Part shown: positions 29,185 through 38,772 of the stretch, in pieces | Layout: each line of letters begins with the position of its first letter | How positions within the stretch are numbered: position 1 is the first letter of the stretch | NCBI GenBank assembly: GCA_015061465.1 | Contig: SUWN01000002.1 | Location: 1-64,000 of the forward strand | Reading direction: 5' to 3' | DNA: 64,000 nucleotides | DNA from: Treponema bryantii | Lineage (GTDB): Bacteria; Spirochaetota; Spirochaetia; Treponematales; Treponemataceae | Made by a program: the position numbers and the translations under genes | The notes under the pieces: generated by a model | The model's input: the letters and a program-made list of their open reading frames with translations, nothing else | Databases searched by the model: none | Told to the model about the DNA's origin: nothing

Positions 29185-31155
29185 ATGACAAAGTTTACAC
29201 TTGACAAAACCTTGCCAAAAAACTTGCCTTTACTTTTTAAGGAAAGGGCAAAAGCGAACCCAAATGAAGGGTTACAAGCTTCAAAAGATAAGGACGGTGT
29301 TTTCCAAACATTTACTTATCAAACTGTATATAAAAATGTTATATGTTTTGCACTTGCATTGCAAGAAATCGGAATCACTCGTGGAGAGAACGTTGCACTT
29401 ATTTCAGACAATCGCCGAGAATGGTTGATTTCAGACTTAGCAATTCAGACACTTGGTTGTGCTGATGTTCCTCGCGGATGTGACTCACTTGGAAATGAAA
29501 TACGTTTCATTATTTCCTTCGCAGACTGCCGTTATGGTTTCTTTGAAAACGCCCGCCAATTAAAAAAAGTAACAGAAAAAATTCAAGAAGTTCCTCTTTT
29601 AACTACAGCTATTTTGTTTGACCCACTTTCAAAAGAAGATGAAGAATTGGTGTCAGAATTCAAAAACTTAAAAATTTACACTTTTGAAGAATTGATGCAA
29701 AAGGGAGAAGCACTTTATTCAGCAAATCCAGAAGAAAACACAAAAAAAATTGAAGCAGAAATGGATTTAACACAACCAGATGATAACGCAACTATTATTT
29801 TTACATCAGGAACAACAGGCACTCCAAAAGGAGTAATGCTTACACATAAAAACTACACAGTTCAACTTTCTGCAATTCACAACTTTATTAAAGTTAAACA
29901 AGGCGACTGGTGGATGTCTATTCTTCCTGTTTGGCACAGTTTTGAAAGATTAATTCAATATGTAGCAATTTACTTTACAGCTGGTCTTGCATATTCAAAA
30001 CCTGTTGCTTCCATTTTACTTGCAGATATGGATGTTATTAAACCACAATGGATTTGTGGTGTTCCACGTCTTTGGGAAGCATTAGCTAACGGTGTAAACA
30101 AAGCAATGGTGAAAAAAGGAGGAATCACATTAAAATTATTTAGATTCTTCGTTGCTGTTGGAAAAGGTTATGCAAATGCAAAAGCAAAAGTTTTAGGACA
30201 TATCTGTCAGATAAAAAAACGTAACAAATTCTTTGATGCACTATGTGGTATTATTCCAATGATTTTATTATGGCCATTACATAAATTAGGCGATGTGCTT
30301 GTTTATAAAAAGATTCGTGCAAAATTTGGTGGAAGAATTAACATCGCAATCAGTGGTGGTGGTGCTTTACAAAAAGATGTTGACGATTTTTACAGAGCTA
30401 TTGGTTTAAACCTTTTGGAAGGATACGGTCTTACAGAATCAGCGCCAGTTATTTCTTTCAGAAATTATAAAGAACCTCGTCAAGGTTGTGTTGGTGCAAT
30501 TTTCCCAACAATGGAATTAAAAATTCTTCCTGAAGAAAACGGAGTTGCAACAAGTAAAGAACACATCGGTTATGGTAAAAAAGGTTTGATTTATATTCGT
30601 AGTGAACAAGTAATGAAAGGCTATTACAAACGTCCAGACTTAACTGCAAAAATCATTGATGAAGATGGTTGGTTAAACACAGGTGATCTTGGCCTTTTAA
30701 CATACGATGATGAAATCAAAATTACAGGGCGTGCAAAAGATACAATCGTTCTTTTAGGTGGAGAAAATATCGAGCCAGCAGTTATTGAAAGCGAACTTCT
30801 TACAAGTCCATACATCGAAAGTGCAATTGTTCTTGGCCAAGACCAGAAATATCTTGGTGCATTAGTTGTTCCATCAAAAGAAAATATTCTTGCATATGCT
30901 ACAGAAAACAATCTTGATACTTCAGATTATGAAGAACTTTTGAAAACAAAAGAAATCATTGATTTAATTGATAGCACAATTAAAGAAAAAGATTCTACAG
31001 CAAACGGATTTAGAGTTTGTGAAAAAATCTGGAAATTTGCATTACTTCCAAATAGTTTTACAGTTGGTGAAGAACTATCTGCAAAACAAGAAATGATGCG
31101 TTACAAGATTGTAGAAAAATATGCAGATGTTATAAAACCTTTGTTTGAAAACTAA
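29185..31155 (+). CDS. Long-chain fatty-acid--CoA ligase (AMP-forming)
   Basis: TIIFTSGTTGTPKGVMLTHKN, GYGLTESAPVIS, GWLNTGDLG. Confidence 0.94.
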   Translation: MTKFTLDKTLPKNLPLLFKERAKANPNEGLQASKDKDGVFQTFTYQTVYKNVICFALALQEIGITRGENVALISDNRREWLISDLAIQTLGCADVPRGCDSLGNEIRFIISFADCRYGFFENARQLKKVTEKIQEVPLLTTAILFDPLSKEDEELVSEFKNLKIYTFEELMQKGEALYSANPEENTKKIEAEMDLTQPDDNATIIFTSGTTGTPKGVMLTHKNYTVQLSAIHNFIKVKQGDWWMSILPVWHSFERLIQYVAIYFTAGLAYSKPVASILLADMDVIKPQWICGVPRLWEALANGVNKAMVKKGGITLKLFRFFVAVGKGYANAKAKVLGHICQIKKRNKFFDALCGIIPMILLWPLHKLGDVLVYKKIRAKFGGRINIAISGGGALQKDVDDFYRAIGLNLLEGYGLTESAPVISFRNYKEPRQGCVGAIFPTMELKILPEENGVATSKEHIGYGKKGLIYIRSEQVMKGYYKRPDLTAKIIDEDGWLNTGDLGLLTYDDEIKITGRAKDTIVLLGGENIEPAVIESELLTSPYIESAIVLGQDQKYLGALVVPSKENILAYATENNLDTSDYEELLKTKEIIDLIDSTIKEKDSTANGFRVCEKIWKFALLPNSFTVGEELSAKQEMMRYKIVEKYADVIKPLFEN

Positions 31156-31172
31156 TTATTAATTTGTTAAAC

Positions 31173-31208
31173 AAAAAACTCCAAAGAATAAATCTTTGGA
31201 GTTTTTTT
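31173..31208. terminator. Bidirectional terminator between convergent acyl-CoA ligase and hslU
   Basis: AAAAACTCCAAAGA-N4-TCTTTGGAGTTTTT. Confidence 0.85.
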
Positions 31209-31231
31209 GTTTTAAACTTTATATAGATTTA

Positions 31232-32701
31232 CTACAAAATATATCTTGTCAAATCTTCGTTCTTAGCAATTCCATCTAACTTTTGGTCGATGTAGTTTGC
31301 ATCGATTGTAATAGTTTCGCCAGAATGTTCATCTGCATCAAAAGCAATTTCGTCAAGAACTTTTTCCATAATTGTATGAAGACGTCTTGCACCAATATTT
31401 TCGCTTCTTGAATTTACGTCTTCTGCAATAAAACTCATTCTATCAATTGCATCTTCTGTAATATCTAATTTTACACCTTCAGTTTCTAACAAAGCTGTAT
31501 ACTGTTTGATAAGAGAATTTTTTGGTTCAGTAAGAATTCGTTTAAATTCATCTTTATGCAAACTATCCAATTCTACACGCAATGGGAAACGACCTTGTAA
31601 TTCAGGAATCAAATCACTTGGCGAAGACACACTGAATGCACCTGCTGCAATAAATAAAATGTGAGTTGTATCAATTACACCGTATTTTGTATTTACATTA
31701 CTTCCTTCAACAATTGGCAAAATATCACGCTGAACACCTTCTCTAGAAACATCCTGTCCATGACTTTCACCGTGAACAGCAATTTTATCAATTTCATCAA
31801 TAAAAATAATTCCGCTTTGTTCTACACGTTCTTTTGCTAAATCAGCAACTTTGTCATGATCAACCATTCCGTCTAAAGTTTCTTCTGTAAGGATTTTACG
31901 AGCTTCACGAATTGTGACAGAACGTTTTTTAGAACGCCCACCACCATTTATCATATTCATGATTCCTTGCATACTATTTTGCAAATCATCAATTGAACCA
32001 CCGGCAATAATTTCCATGCTTGGCATTTGTTGATGGCGATTTACAACCATATCAACTTCTCTGTCTTCGAGTTTGCCTTCTCTAAGCATTTGGCGGAATT
32101 TTTCTCTTGTGGAATTTTCTGTTGAAGATTGTTCTGTTTCTTGAGGTTTTTCTACCATTGCACCTAAATCAACTGTAGAATCTAAATTTGTTGGAGAAAT
32201 AAATCCAAGTGGATTTGTATCTTCATTTTTTGTTTTTTTAGATTTTTCATTTGTACCTGGCAAAAGTAAATCCAAAAGTTTTTCTTCTACAATGCTCACT
32301 GATTTTTCTCTAAGCTGTTCTTCCATTTCTGCTTTTACATCATTAAAACCAACAGCCATCAAATCACGAATCATAGATTCAACATCACGACCAACGTATC
32401 CAACTTCTGTATATTTTGTTGCTTCCACTTTTAAAAATGGTGCATTACAAAGTTTTGCCAATCTACGTGCAATTTCAGTTTTTCCAACTCCAGTTGGTCC
32501 AATCATCAAAATATTTTTTGGAGCAACTTCATCACGCATTTCTTCGCTTAATCTTAAACGTCTAAATCTGTTTCTAAGAGCAACAGCAACTGCTTTTTTT
32601 GCTTCGTGCTGCCCAATGATATATTGATCCAAACGTTCTACAATTTGTTTTGGAGTAAGATTTTCTTGTGTATTTTTTACTACAACTTGATTTTCTGACA
32701 T
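31232..32701 (-). CDS. hslU: HslU ATPase subunit
   Basis: GPTGVGKTEIARRLAKL, GIIFIDEIDKIA, C-terminal DLTRYIL. Confidence 0.97.
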   Translation of the reverse strand: MSENQVVVKNTQENLTPKQIVERLDQYIIGQHEAKKAVAVALRNRFRRLRLSEEMRDEVAPKNILMIGPTGVGKTEIARRLAKLCNAPFLKVEATKYTEVGYVGRDVESMIRDLMAVGFNDVKAEMEEQLREKSVSIVEEKLLDLLLPGTNEKSKKTKNEDTNPLGFISPTNLDSTVDLGAMVEKPQETEQSSTENSTREKFRQMLREGKLEDREVDMVVNRHQQMPSMEIIAGGSIDDLQNSMQGIMNMINGGGRSKKRSVTIREARKILTEETLDGMVDHDKVADLAKERVEQSGIIFIDEIDKIAVHGESHGQDVSREGVQRDILPIVEGSNVNTKYGVIDTTHILFIAAGAFSVSSPSDLIPELQGRFPLRVELDSLHKDEFKRILTEPKNSLIKQYTALLETEGVKLDITEDAIDRMSFIAEDVNSRSENIGARRLHTIMEKVLDEIAFDADEHSGETITIDANYIDQKLDGIAKNEDLTRYIL

Positions 32702-33247
32702 TTAGATTTCCTCCACAGTGATATTTCCGTTTGTGTAAATACAAATATCACCGGCAATTTTCAAACTTTTTTGAGCAATTTCTTTTGCAGACAATGTTGA
32801 ACTATCCAAATATGCAAGCGCAGCCGAATAAGCATAATTTCCACCAGAACCAATTGCCATAACATCATTTTCTGGTTCAATTACATTTCCATCTCCACTT
32901 ATCAAAAGAATTTTAGAAGAATCTGCAACCAAAAGCATTGCTTCTAATTTTTGTAAACTACGTTCAGTTCTCCACATTTTTGCAAGTTCTACAGCAGCAC
33001 GTGTTAAATCACCATTGAATTCTTTTATTTTTGTTTCAAATTTGTCTAACAATGTAAAAGCATCTGCAACACTACCTGCAAATCCTGTTAAAATTTTTCC
33101 ATCATAAATTTTTCTAACTTTTCTAGCATTTCCTTTAGAAACTGTTTCTCCAAGAGTAACTTGTCCATCACCTGCCATTGCAACTTTGCCGTCTCTTTTC
33201 ACAGCAATTACAGTCGTACTTCTAATTTTTGGAAATTGACTTCCCAT
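32702..33247 (-). CDS. hslV: HslV protease subunit
   Basis: [23 protein letters not shown]; start at [12 protein letters not shown]. Confidence 0.96.
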   Translation of the reverse strand: MGSQFPKIRSTTVIAVKRDGKVAMAGDGQVTLGETVSKGNARKVRKIYDGKILTGFAGSVADAFTLLDKFETKIKEFNGDLTRAAVELAKMWRTERSLQKLEAMLLVADSSKILLISGDGNVIEPENDVMAIGSGGNYAYSAALAYLDSSTLSAKEIAQKSLKIAGDICIYTNGNITVEEI

Positions 33248-33326
33248 TTTTACGATCTCCATCAAAAAATAATTAAAATATATAACGTTAAAGATAATAA
33301 ATATTTGGTTAATTTTCAACAAAAAC

Positions 33327-33895
33327 GTAGGATTAAATTAAACATATAAAGAAAAACATCGAGCGAAAAAGGCTCACGTGAATAACCGTACTTATGCTCC
33401 GCCGAGAGATAGCACGGACTTTTGAACATCGTATAACGTTAGAATGTCTTGTCCGTGCTTCCAGTTTTGTAGTTTCTACAAAACTGGTGGCGCAGCAAGA
33501 TAATTTCGCAATAAAAATGTGCAGCTGCGCCAACGAACATTCACTACGCCTTTTTCAGACAATTTTTTTATATGTTTACTTTATCGAATTTGCCCAAAAA
33601 TTTTAAAATAAACTTTACATATACAAACGTTCGTATTTTAGATATTTCCGCCCATTTTGATAAATTAAACAATTATAAATAATTTAAAAAAAAATAGATT
33701 TTGCGCGAAGGAACGTAGATAGGGGAAAAAACACTCTGCTTGTGGCAGCCACACTAGTGGCTGGTTTTATAGTTTCTATACCACAAGCAGCGTGTAGCGA
33801 GTTATCGAGCGGTTTTGAACCAAGCTACGTGACTGGGAGCAATTATAAATTGTTTTTATTAATTCTTTGATTTTATATGTTTATTTTATTCCTAC
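33327..33895. repeat. Composite structured non-coding element with 24-bp inverted ends (MITE-like)
   Basis: GTAGGATTAAATTAAACATATAAA (33327-33350) versus TTTATATGTTTATTTTATTCCTAC (33872-33895), 22/24 as inverted repeats; several perfect 9-12 bp stems inside. Confidence 0.7.
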
Positions 33896-33900
33896 CACTT

Positions 33901-34800
33901 TTATGAATGAGGATGGGCTTTGTTGTAGATTTCAATTAGTTTTTCTGTTGTGATATGTGTGTATCGTTGTGTGGTAGAGATGCTTGAGTGACCCAATAAT
34001 TCTTGCACAGCGCGAACATCAGCTCCATTTGATAAAAGTTGTGTTGCAAATGTATGTCTAAATGCATGTGGTGAAATATGATGATTTGTTCCTTCAACTC
34101 CAGAATATCTTGAAACAATCCAACGAATTCCAGCGGCAGAAAGACTATTGCCTTTTTGGTTTATAAAAATACATTCAGGTTCATTTTCAACTTTTTTTTC
34201 CTGCAAGATTTTTTTTCTGTCATCCAAATAAATTTTTAATGCGGCTTGTGCTTGTTTTGCAAAATAAACAACTCTATCTTTATTTCCTTTCCCTTTTACA
34301 ATCGCTTTAGAAAAACCTTCCATAAAATCAGAAAATCTCAAATTTGCAAGTTCCGAAACACGACACCCAGAAGAATAAAGCATTTCAAAAATTGCACAAT
34401 CTCTACTTGTCCACAAAAGTTCTTTTAATTCAGGTTGATTACAAAGCGAATTCATTTCATTTGCAGTTAAAAAGCGAGGGATTTTTTTAGGAATTCGAAC
34501 TGTTTTTAATTCAATTGCAGGATTTTTTGGAATATATTGAAACTTTTTACAATACGCAAAAAAAGTTCGTACAGCAGCGATAAATCTATTTATAGAAGTC
34601 GCTGCCATTTTTTTCTTGCTTAATTCGCCAATACAAAACAACAGATTTTCTTTTGTTACATCTTTTATATCAATGTCTTTTCCAACAAACAACATTAAAT
34701 AAACCAAATCTTTTTTATATCCGAGCACAGAATTTGCAGAAAGGCCTCTAACTGCGTCCAAATATAAAAGATATTCACTAATTGCACTATTTAATGTCAT
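33901..34800 (-). CDS. Tyrosine recombinase XerC/XerD family
   Basis: YSSGCRVSEL, HAFRHTFATQLLSNGADVRAVQELLGHSSISTTQRYTH. Confidence 0.93.
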   Translation of the reverse strand: MTLNSAISEYLLYLDAVRGLSANSVLGYKKDLVYLMLFVGKDIDIKDVTKENLLFCIGELSKKKMAATSINRFIAAVRTFFAYCKKFQYIPKNPAIELKTVRIPKKIPRFLTANEMNSLCNQPELKELLWTSRDCAIFEMLYSSGCRVSELANLRFSDFMEGFSKAIVKGKGNKDRVVYFAKQAQAALKIYLDDRKKILQEKKVENEPECIFINQKGNSLSAAGIRWIVSRYSGVEGTNHHISPHAFRHTFATQLLSNGADVRAVQELLGHSSISTTQRYTHITTEKLIEIYNKAHPHS

Positions 34801-34812
34801 TTGTACCTAAAA

Positions 34813-36927
34813 TTATTCTTCGTCTGCTGTATGTAAATAATCACAATCTGGATTTATACAACTTTTGTAACTTCCGTTTTTCTTGTCAAACTTTTCAACA
34901 AGGAACCAATTACATTTTGGACAATACTGGTCAATTGGTTTAAAGTGACTGATAAAATTACAAGTTGGATAATTTGTACATCCGTAGAATGCTTTTCCGC
35001 GTCCTTTTGTTTTGCGTTCAACAATTTCTCCGTTACAACCATCTACTGGACATTTTGCAAGAGAAATTGATTTTGTGTTATGACATGCAGGGAATCCAGA
35101 ACAAGCGAGGAAGAAACCAAATCTTCCAAGTTTTTTAATTAAAGGTTTTCCGCACAACTCACACTTTTCTTCCGTTTGTTCATCCAAGAAACCTTTTATA
35201 CTTTCTTGAGTTTCCATCACTTCATCCACTCGTTTTTTAAATGGACCAAAGAAATTTGCAATCATATCATTCCAAACTACAGTATCATTTTCTACTTCAT
35301 CAAGAATATTTTCAACTTCGGCTGTAAAACTTTCATTGATTACATTTGGGAATGATTCAACAAGGATTTTTGAAATCATTCGACCAAGTTGTGTTGGAAC
35401 TAATTGTTTATTGCTTCTTGTAACATAATATCTATCTAACAACACAGAAATGATTGGCGCATAAGTTGAAGGACGTCCAATTCCTTTTTCTTCCAACATT
35501 CTAACAATAGAAGCATCTGTATAACGCGCTGGACCTTGTGTAAAATGTTGCTCTGGATGGAATTTCTGTACAGCTAATTCTTCACCTTCTTTCATTGATG
35601 GTAAAGATGTAGATTTATCTTCTTTGGAAGAAAGAACTTTGATTACATTGTAAAAACCTTTTTCGCTTACTTTACTTGCACTAACTCTAAAAATTGCATC
35701 TCCTGCTTGAATTTCTACGCTTGTTGTAATCATTTTTGCATTATTCATTTGAGAAGAAACAAATCTTTCCCAAATAATTGAATACAATCTAAACTGGTCG
35801 TGAGTTAAATATTCTTTTACACTTTCTGGAGTATATTCTGTGTATGTTGGACGAATACCTTCGTGAGCATCTTGTGCACTTTTTCCCACAGCATAAGAAA
35901 TTGGTTCTGCAGGCAAATCTTCAGGATGATTTTTTGTAATCCAATTACGAACATCTAACAACGCTGTATCAGAAATACGAACAGAGTCTGTACGCATATA
36001 GGTAATAAGACCAACGCGTGATGAACCGATATTTATACCTTCGTAAAGTTGTTGTGCAATCTGCATTGTTTTTCTTGAAGTAAACGAAAGTTTATTTGCG
36101 GCAGCCTGTTGCAATTTAGAAGTTGTAAAAGGCGCTTTAGGTTTTACAGTTTTTTCAGTTTTTTTAATAGAAGTTACAACACATGGAGAATTTTTTATTT
36201 GTTCTACAATGTCATTTACAACGCTTTCATTTTTTAATTCTGGAGTTTCACCTTTATATTTTACCAAAGCGGCTGTAAATGTTGTTTTTCCTTTTTGAAA
36301 ATCAGCTTCAAGAGACCAATATTCTTCTGGCAAAAATTCTTCAACTTCTTTTTCTCTTTCACAAATTAATCTTAAAGCAACTGACTGAACACGACCTGCA
36401 CTTAATCCATTTTTTACTTTGCTCCACAAAATTGGACTTAAATTATAACCTACAAGTCTATCCAAAACACGACGAGCTTTTTGTGCATTAACTTTTGATT
36501 CTACAATTTCACCCGGTTTTTTTACAGCTTCGTTGATTGCAGTTGGTGTAATTTCGTTAAAAACAATACGACTTATTTGCCCGTCTGTTTTATCTTTTAG
36601 AGCATTTCGTAAATGCCAAGCAATTGCTTCTCCTTCGCGGTCATTATCGGATGCAAGAAAGATTCTGTCTGATTTTTTTGCATCTTTCTGTAATTCTTTT
36701 AATAATTTTGCACGACCACGAACAGTTATATATTCCGGCTGAAATCCATTTTCAATATCAATTGCCATTCTAGATTTTGGTAAATCAATTAAATGCCCCA
36801 TAGATGCCTTTACTGTGTATCCAGGCCCTAAATATTTTTCAATTGTGTGAGCCTTTGCTGGAGATTCTACAATTACCAATGTAGAAGGAGTTTTTGCTTT
36901 TTTTGATGTAGATTTTTTTTCAGCCAT
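34813..36927 (-). CDS. topA: DNA topoisomerase I
   Basis: TLVIVESPAKAHTIEKYLG, YMRTDSVRIS, three C-terminal Cys4 zinc fingers. Confidence 0.97.
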   Translation of the reverse strand: MAEKKSTSKKAKTPSTLVIVESPAKAHTIEKYLGPGYTVKASMGHLIDLPKSRMAIDIENGFQPEYITVRGRAKLLKELQKDAKKSDRIFLASDNDREGEAIAWHLRNALKDKTDGQISRIVFNEITPTAINEAVKKPGEIVESKVNAQKARRVLDRLVGYNLSPILWSKVKNGLSAGRVQSVALRLICEREKEVEEFLPEEYWSLEADFQKGKTTFTAALVKYKGETPELKNESVVNDIVEQIKNSPCVVTSIKKTEKTVKPKAPFTTSKLQQAAANKLSFTSRKTMQIAQQLYEGINIGSSRVGLITYMRTDSVRISDTALLDVRNWITKNHPEDLPAEPISYAVGKSAQDAHEGIRPTYTEYTPESVKEYLTHDQFRLYSIIWERFVSSQMNNAKMITTSVEIQAGDAIFRVSASKVSEKGFYNVIKVLSSKEDKSTSLPSMKEGEELAVQKFHPEQHFTQGPARYTDASIVRMLEEKGIGRPSTYAPIISVLLDRYYVTRSNKQLVPTQLGRMISKILVESFPNVINESFTAEVENILDEVENDTVVWNDMIANFFGPFKKRVDEVMETQESIKGFLDEQTEEKCELCGKPLIKKLGRFGFFLACSGFPACHNTKSISLAKCPVDGCNGEIVERKTKGRGKAFYGCTNYPTCNFISHFKPIDQYCPKCNWFLVEKFDKKNGSYKSCINPDCDYLHTADEE

Positions 36928-36948
36928 TTGTAATCCTCTAAATAAAGT

Positions 36949-38007
36949 CTAACTTTCAAAAAGTGAAAGTTGATTTTGTTTATCCATTTGTGTTTTGCGA
37001 GTTCCAGGATTTTCTACCAGACACTTGCAAAAATCTATATAATTTTCAATCACTGGAGCACCTGCTTCTAGGTATTTTTCCAGTGTATTTTCCCTTTTGT
37101 ATTTGCTTATCTTTTTTTGAGATAAGTCTTTATCAAGTTGTAATTCTACCGTTTTATTAAAAGATTTTGCATTTTCACACAAGGAAACTTTATGAAACAT
37201 AACGTCGCGCCCACTTTCTAAAGCAAAATCCGCAGTAATTAACGCACCACTTCCCGTAGGCGCTTGAATCACAACAGTTGAATCTGACAATCCTGCAATT
37301 ATTCTGTTTCTTGCCACATAATGCCATGTTGCCATATTCATTTTTGGTTCATATTCACTAAGAATACAACCACCTGTTTGTAAAATTTGTGATGCAAGTT
37401 TTCTATTTACAGCAGGAACTATTTCATCAATTGAAGAAGGAAGAACTGCAATTGTTTTTCCTAAATTTTCAACAGATGAAGACTTTTCCATCGCATCAAA
37501 AAATGCATCAACTGCACCACGATGAGCAACCCCATCAGCTCCAACCGCAAGCCCAGAAATTACATTACAACCATCCATTGCAGCTTGAAAAGCAAATTGA
37601 TGAGCAGCATCTTTTCCTTCTGGCGATAATCTTCTTGTTCCTACAACTGAAACAGATTTATTATTCAGAATAGAAACATTTCCTCTTGCAAATAAAACAA
37701 AAGGAGGATTATAAATTTGTAGTAATTTTTGCGGATAATCAGGATGTGAATAAGATAAAATTTTTATTCCCAATGACGCACATGCCATTTGAGAAATTTT
37801 AGCCATTCTTAAATTTTCCTGACTGTCCCAAAGCTTTGGTTTAACATCTCTGTTAATAATTTTACAAATATCTACTATAGACAGTAATGCAAGGTCATAA
37901 GAACTGTCAATATTTTTTTTTAAAATCTTTTTTTCTTCAAAGGATAAAAATGTAATTCTTGATATAAATAGGTCAACAAGAGTTTCTTTATCTATATCAG
38001 TTAGCAT
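36949..38007 (-). CDS. dprA: DNA-processing protein DprA
   Basis: VSVVGTRRLSPEGKDAA, VISGLAVGADGVAHRGAV, GSGALITADFALESGRDV. Confidence 0.93.
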   Translation of the reverse strand: MLTDIDKETLVDLFISRITFLSFEEKKILKKNIDSSYDLALLSIVDICKIINRDVKPKLWDSQENLRMAKISQMACASLGIKILSYSHPDYPQKLLQIYNPPFVLFARGNVSILNNKSVSVVGTRRLSPEGKDAAHQFAFQAAMDGCNVISGLAVGADGVAHRGAVDAFFDAMEKSSSVENLGKTIAVLPSSIDEIVPAVNRKLASQILQTGGCILSEYEPKMNMATWHYVARNRIIAGLSDSTVVIQAPTGSGALITADFALESGRDVMFHKVSLCENAKSFNKTVELQLDKDLSQKKISKYKRENTLEKYLEAGAPVIENYIDFCKCLVENPGTRKTQMDKQNQLSLFES

Positions 38008-38722
38008 AAGCAGCCTCTAACGCAATTTTTTTATTTGCTTCTGCGTTTGCTTTTGTTTCTTCAGACTTTGATGTTGCTATTATTTTATCATACATTTGAA
38101 CAGCTTTATCAAATTCAAATGTTGAATAATATGCTCGTGCAAGAACAAACATTGCATCAATATGTTTTGTATCTATTGTCAAAAGTTTTTCAAGATAAGG
38201 AATTGCTTTTGCAGGTTCGTCCAATTCAAAAACATATAAAACTCCAAGTGCATACATACAACGTGTATATCTGTCATCAATTTGCAATGCTCTTAAATAC
38301 GCATCTTCTGCAAGTTTTAAATAATTGAATTTTTGTTCAGTAGAACCAGTTGCATTAAAATCTAACGCAGCATGACTCATATAACCTGCACAAACTCCAA
38401 CGTAATAATATAAATTCTGATTGTCAGGATAATATTTTAATGCTTCCTCAAAAGCTTTTAATGCCTCGCCATACATTTTATTATCTAAATAGCGAGTTCC
38501 CAAAATCTTATACCAAATTCCAACCTGTCCATTTGCCAATTGAATATCAGCAGCACGTTCGCTATATTTTTCAATTGCTTCTTTTAATTCTTCAACTGTA
38601 GTTGGATTTTGAACACCTTCTTCCAATTTTTGATATCTTAAAATTGTTTTATTTGAAACACCACAAGATGTTATAATCATAATAGAAACTAACAAAACAC
38701 AAAGAATTCTAATTTTTTTCAT
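37997..38722 (-). CDS. TPR-repeat lipoprotein
   Basis: Signal peptide/lipobox (MIITSCG), TPR-like repeats. Confidence 0.8.
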   Translation of the reverse strand: MKKIRILCVLLVSIMIITSCGVSNKTILRYQKLEEGVQNPTTVEELKEAIEKYSERAADIQLANGQVGIWYKILGTRYLDNKMYGEALKAFEEALKYYPDNQNLYYYVGVCAGYMSHAALDFNATGSTEQKFNYLKLAEDAYLRALQIDDRYTRCMYALGVLYVFELDEPAKAIPYLEKLLTIDTKHIDAMFVLARAYYSTFEFDKAVQMYDKIIATSKSEETKANAEANKKIALEAAYAN

Positions 38723-38772
38723 AAATTACCTCTCATAAAAAGTTATCGTAAAATCTATTTATAAATATTTTA

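Noticed and set aside
33394-33606. 70-aa ORF (and antisense 66-aa ORF) inside the structured element
   Set aside because: They overlap perfect hairpins, lack an SD and show no family signature; treated as non-coding.
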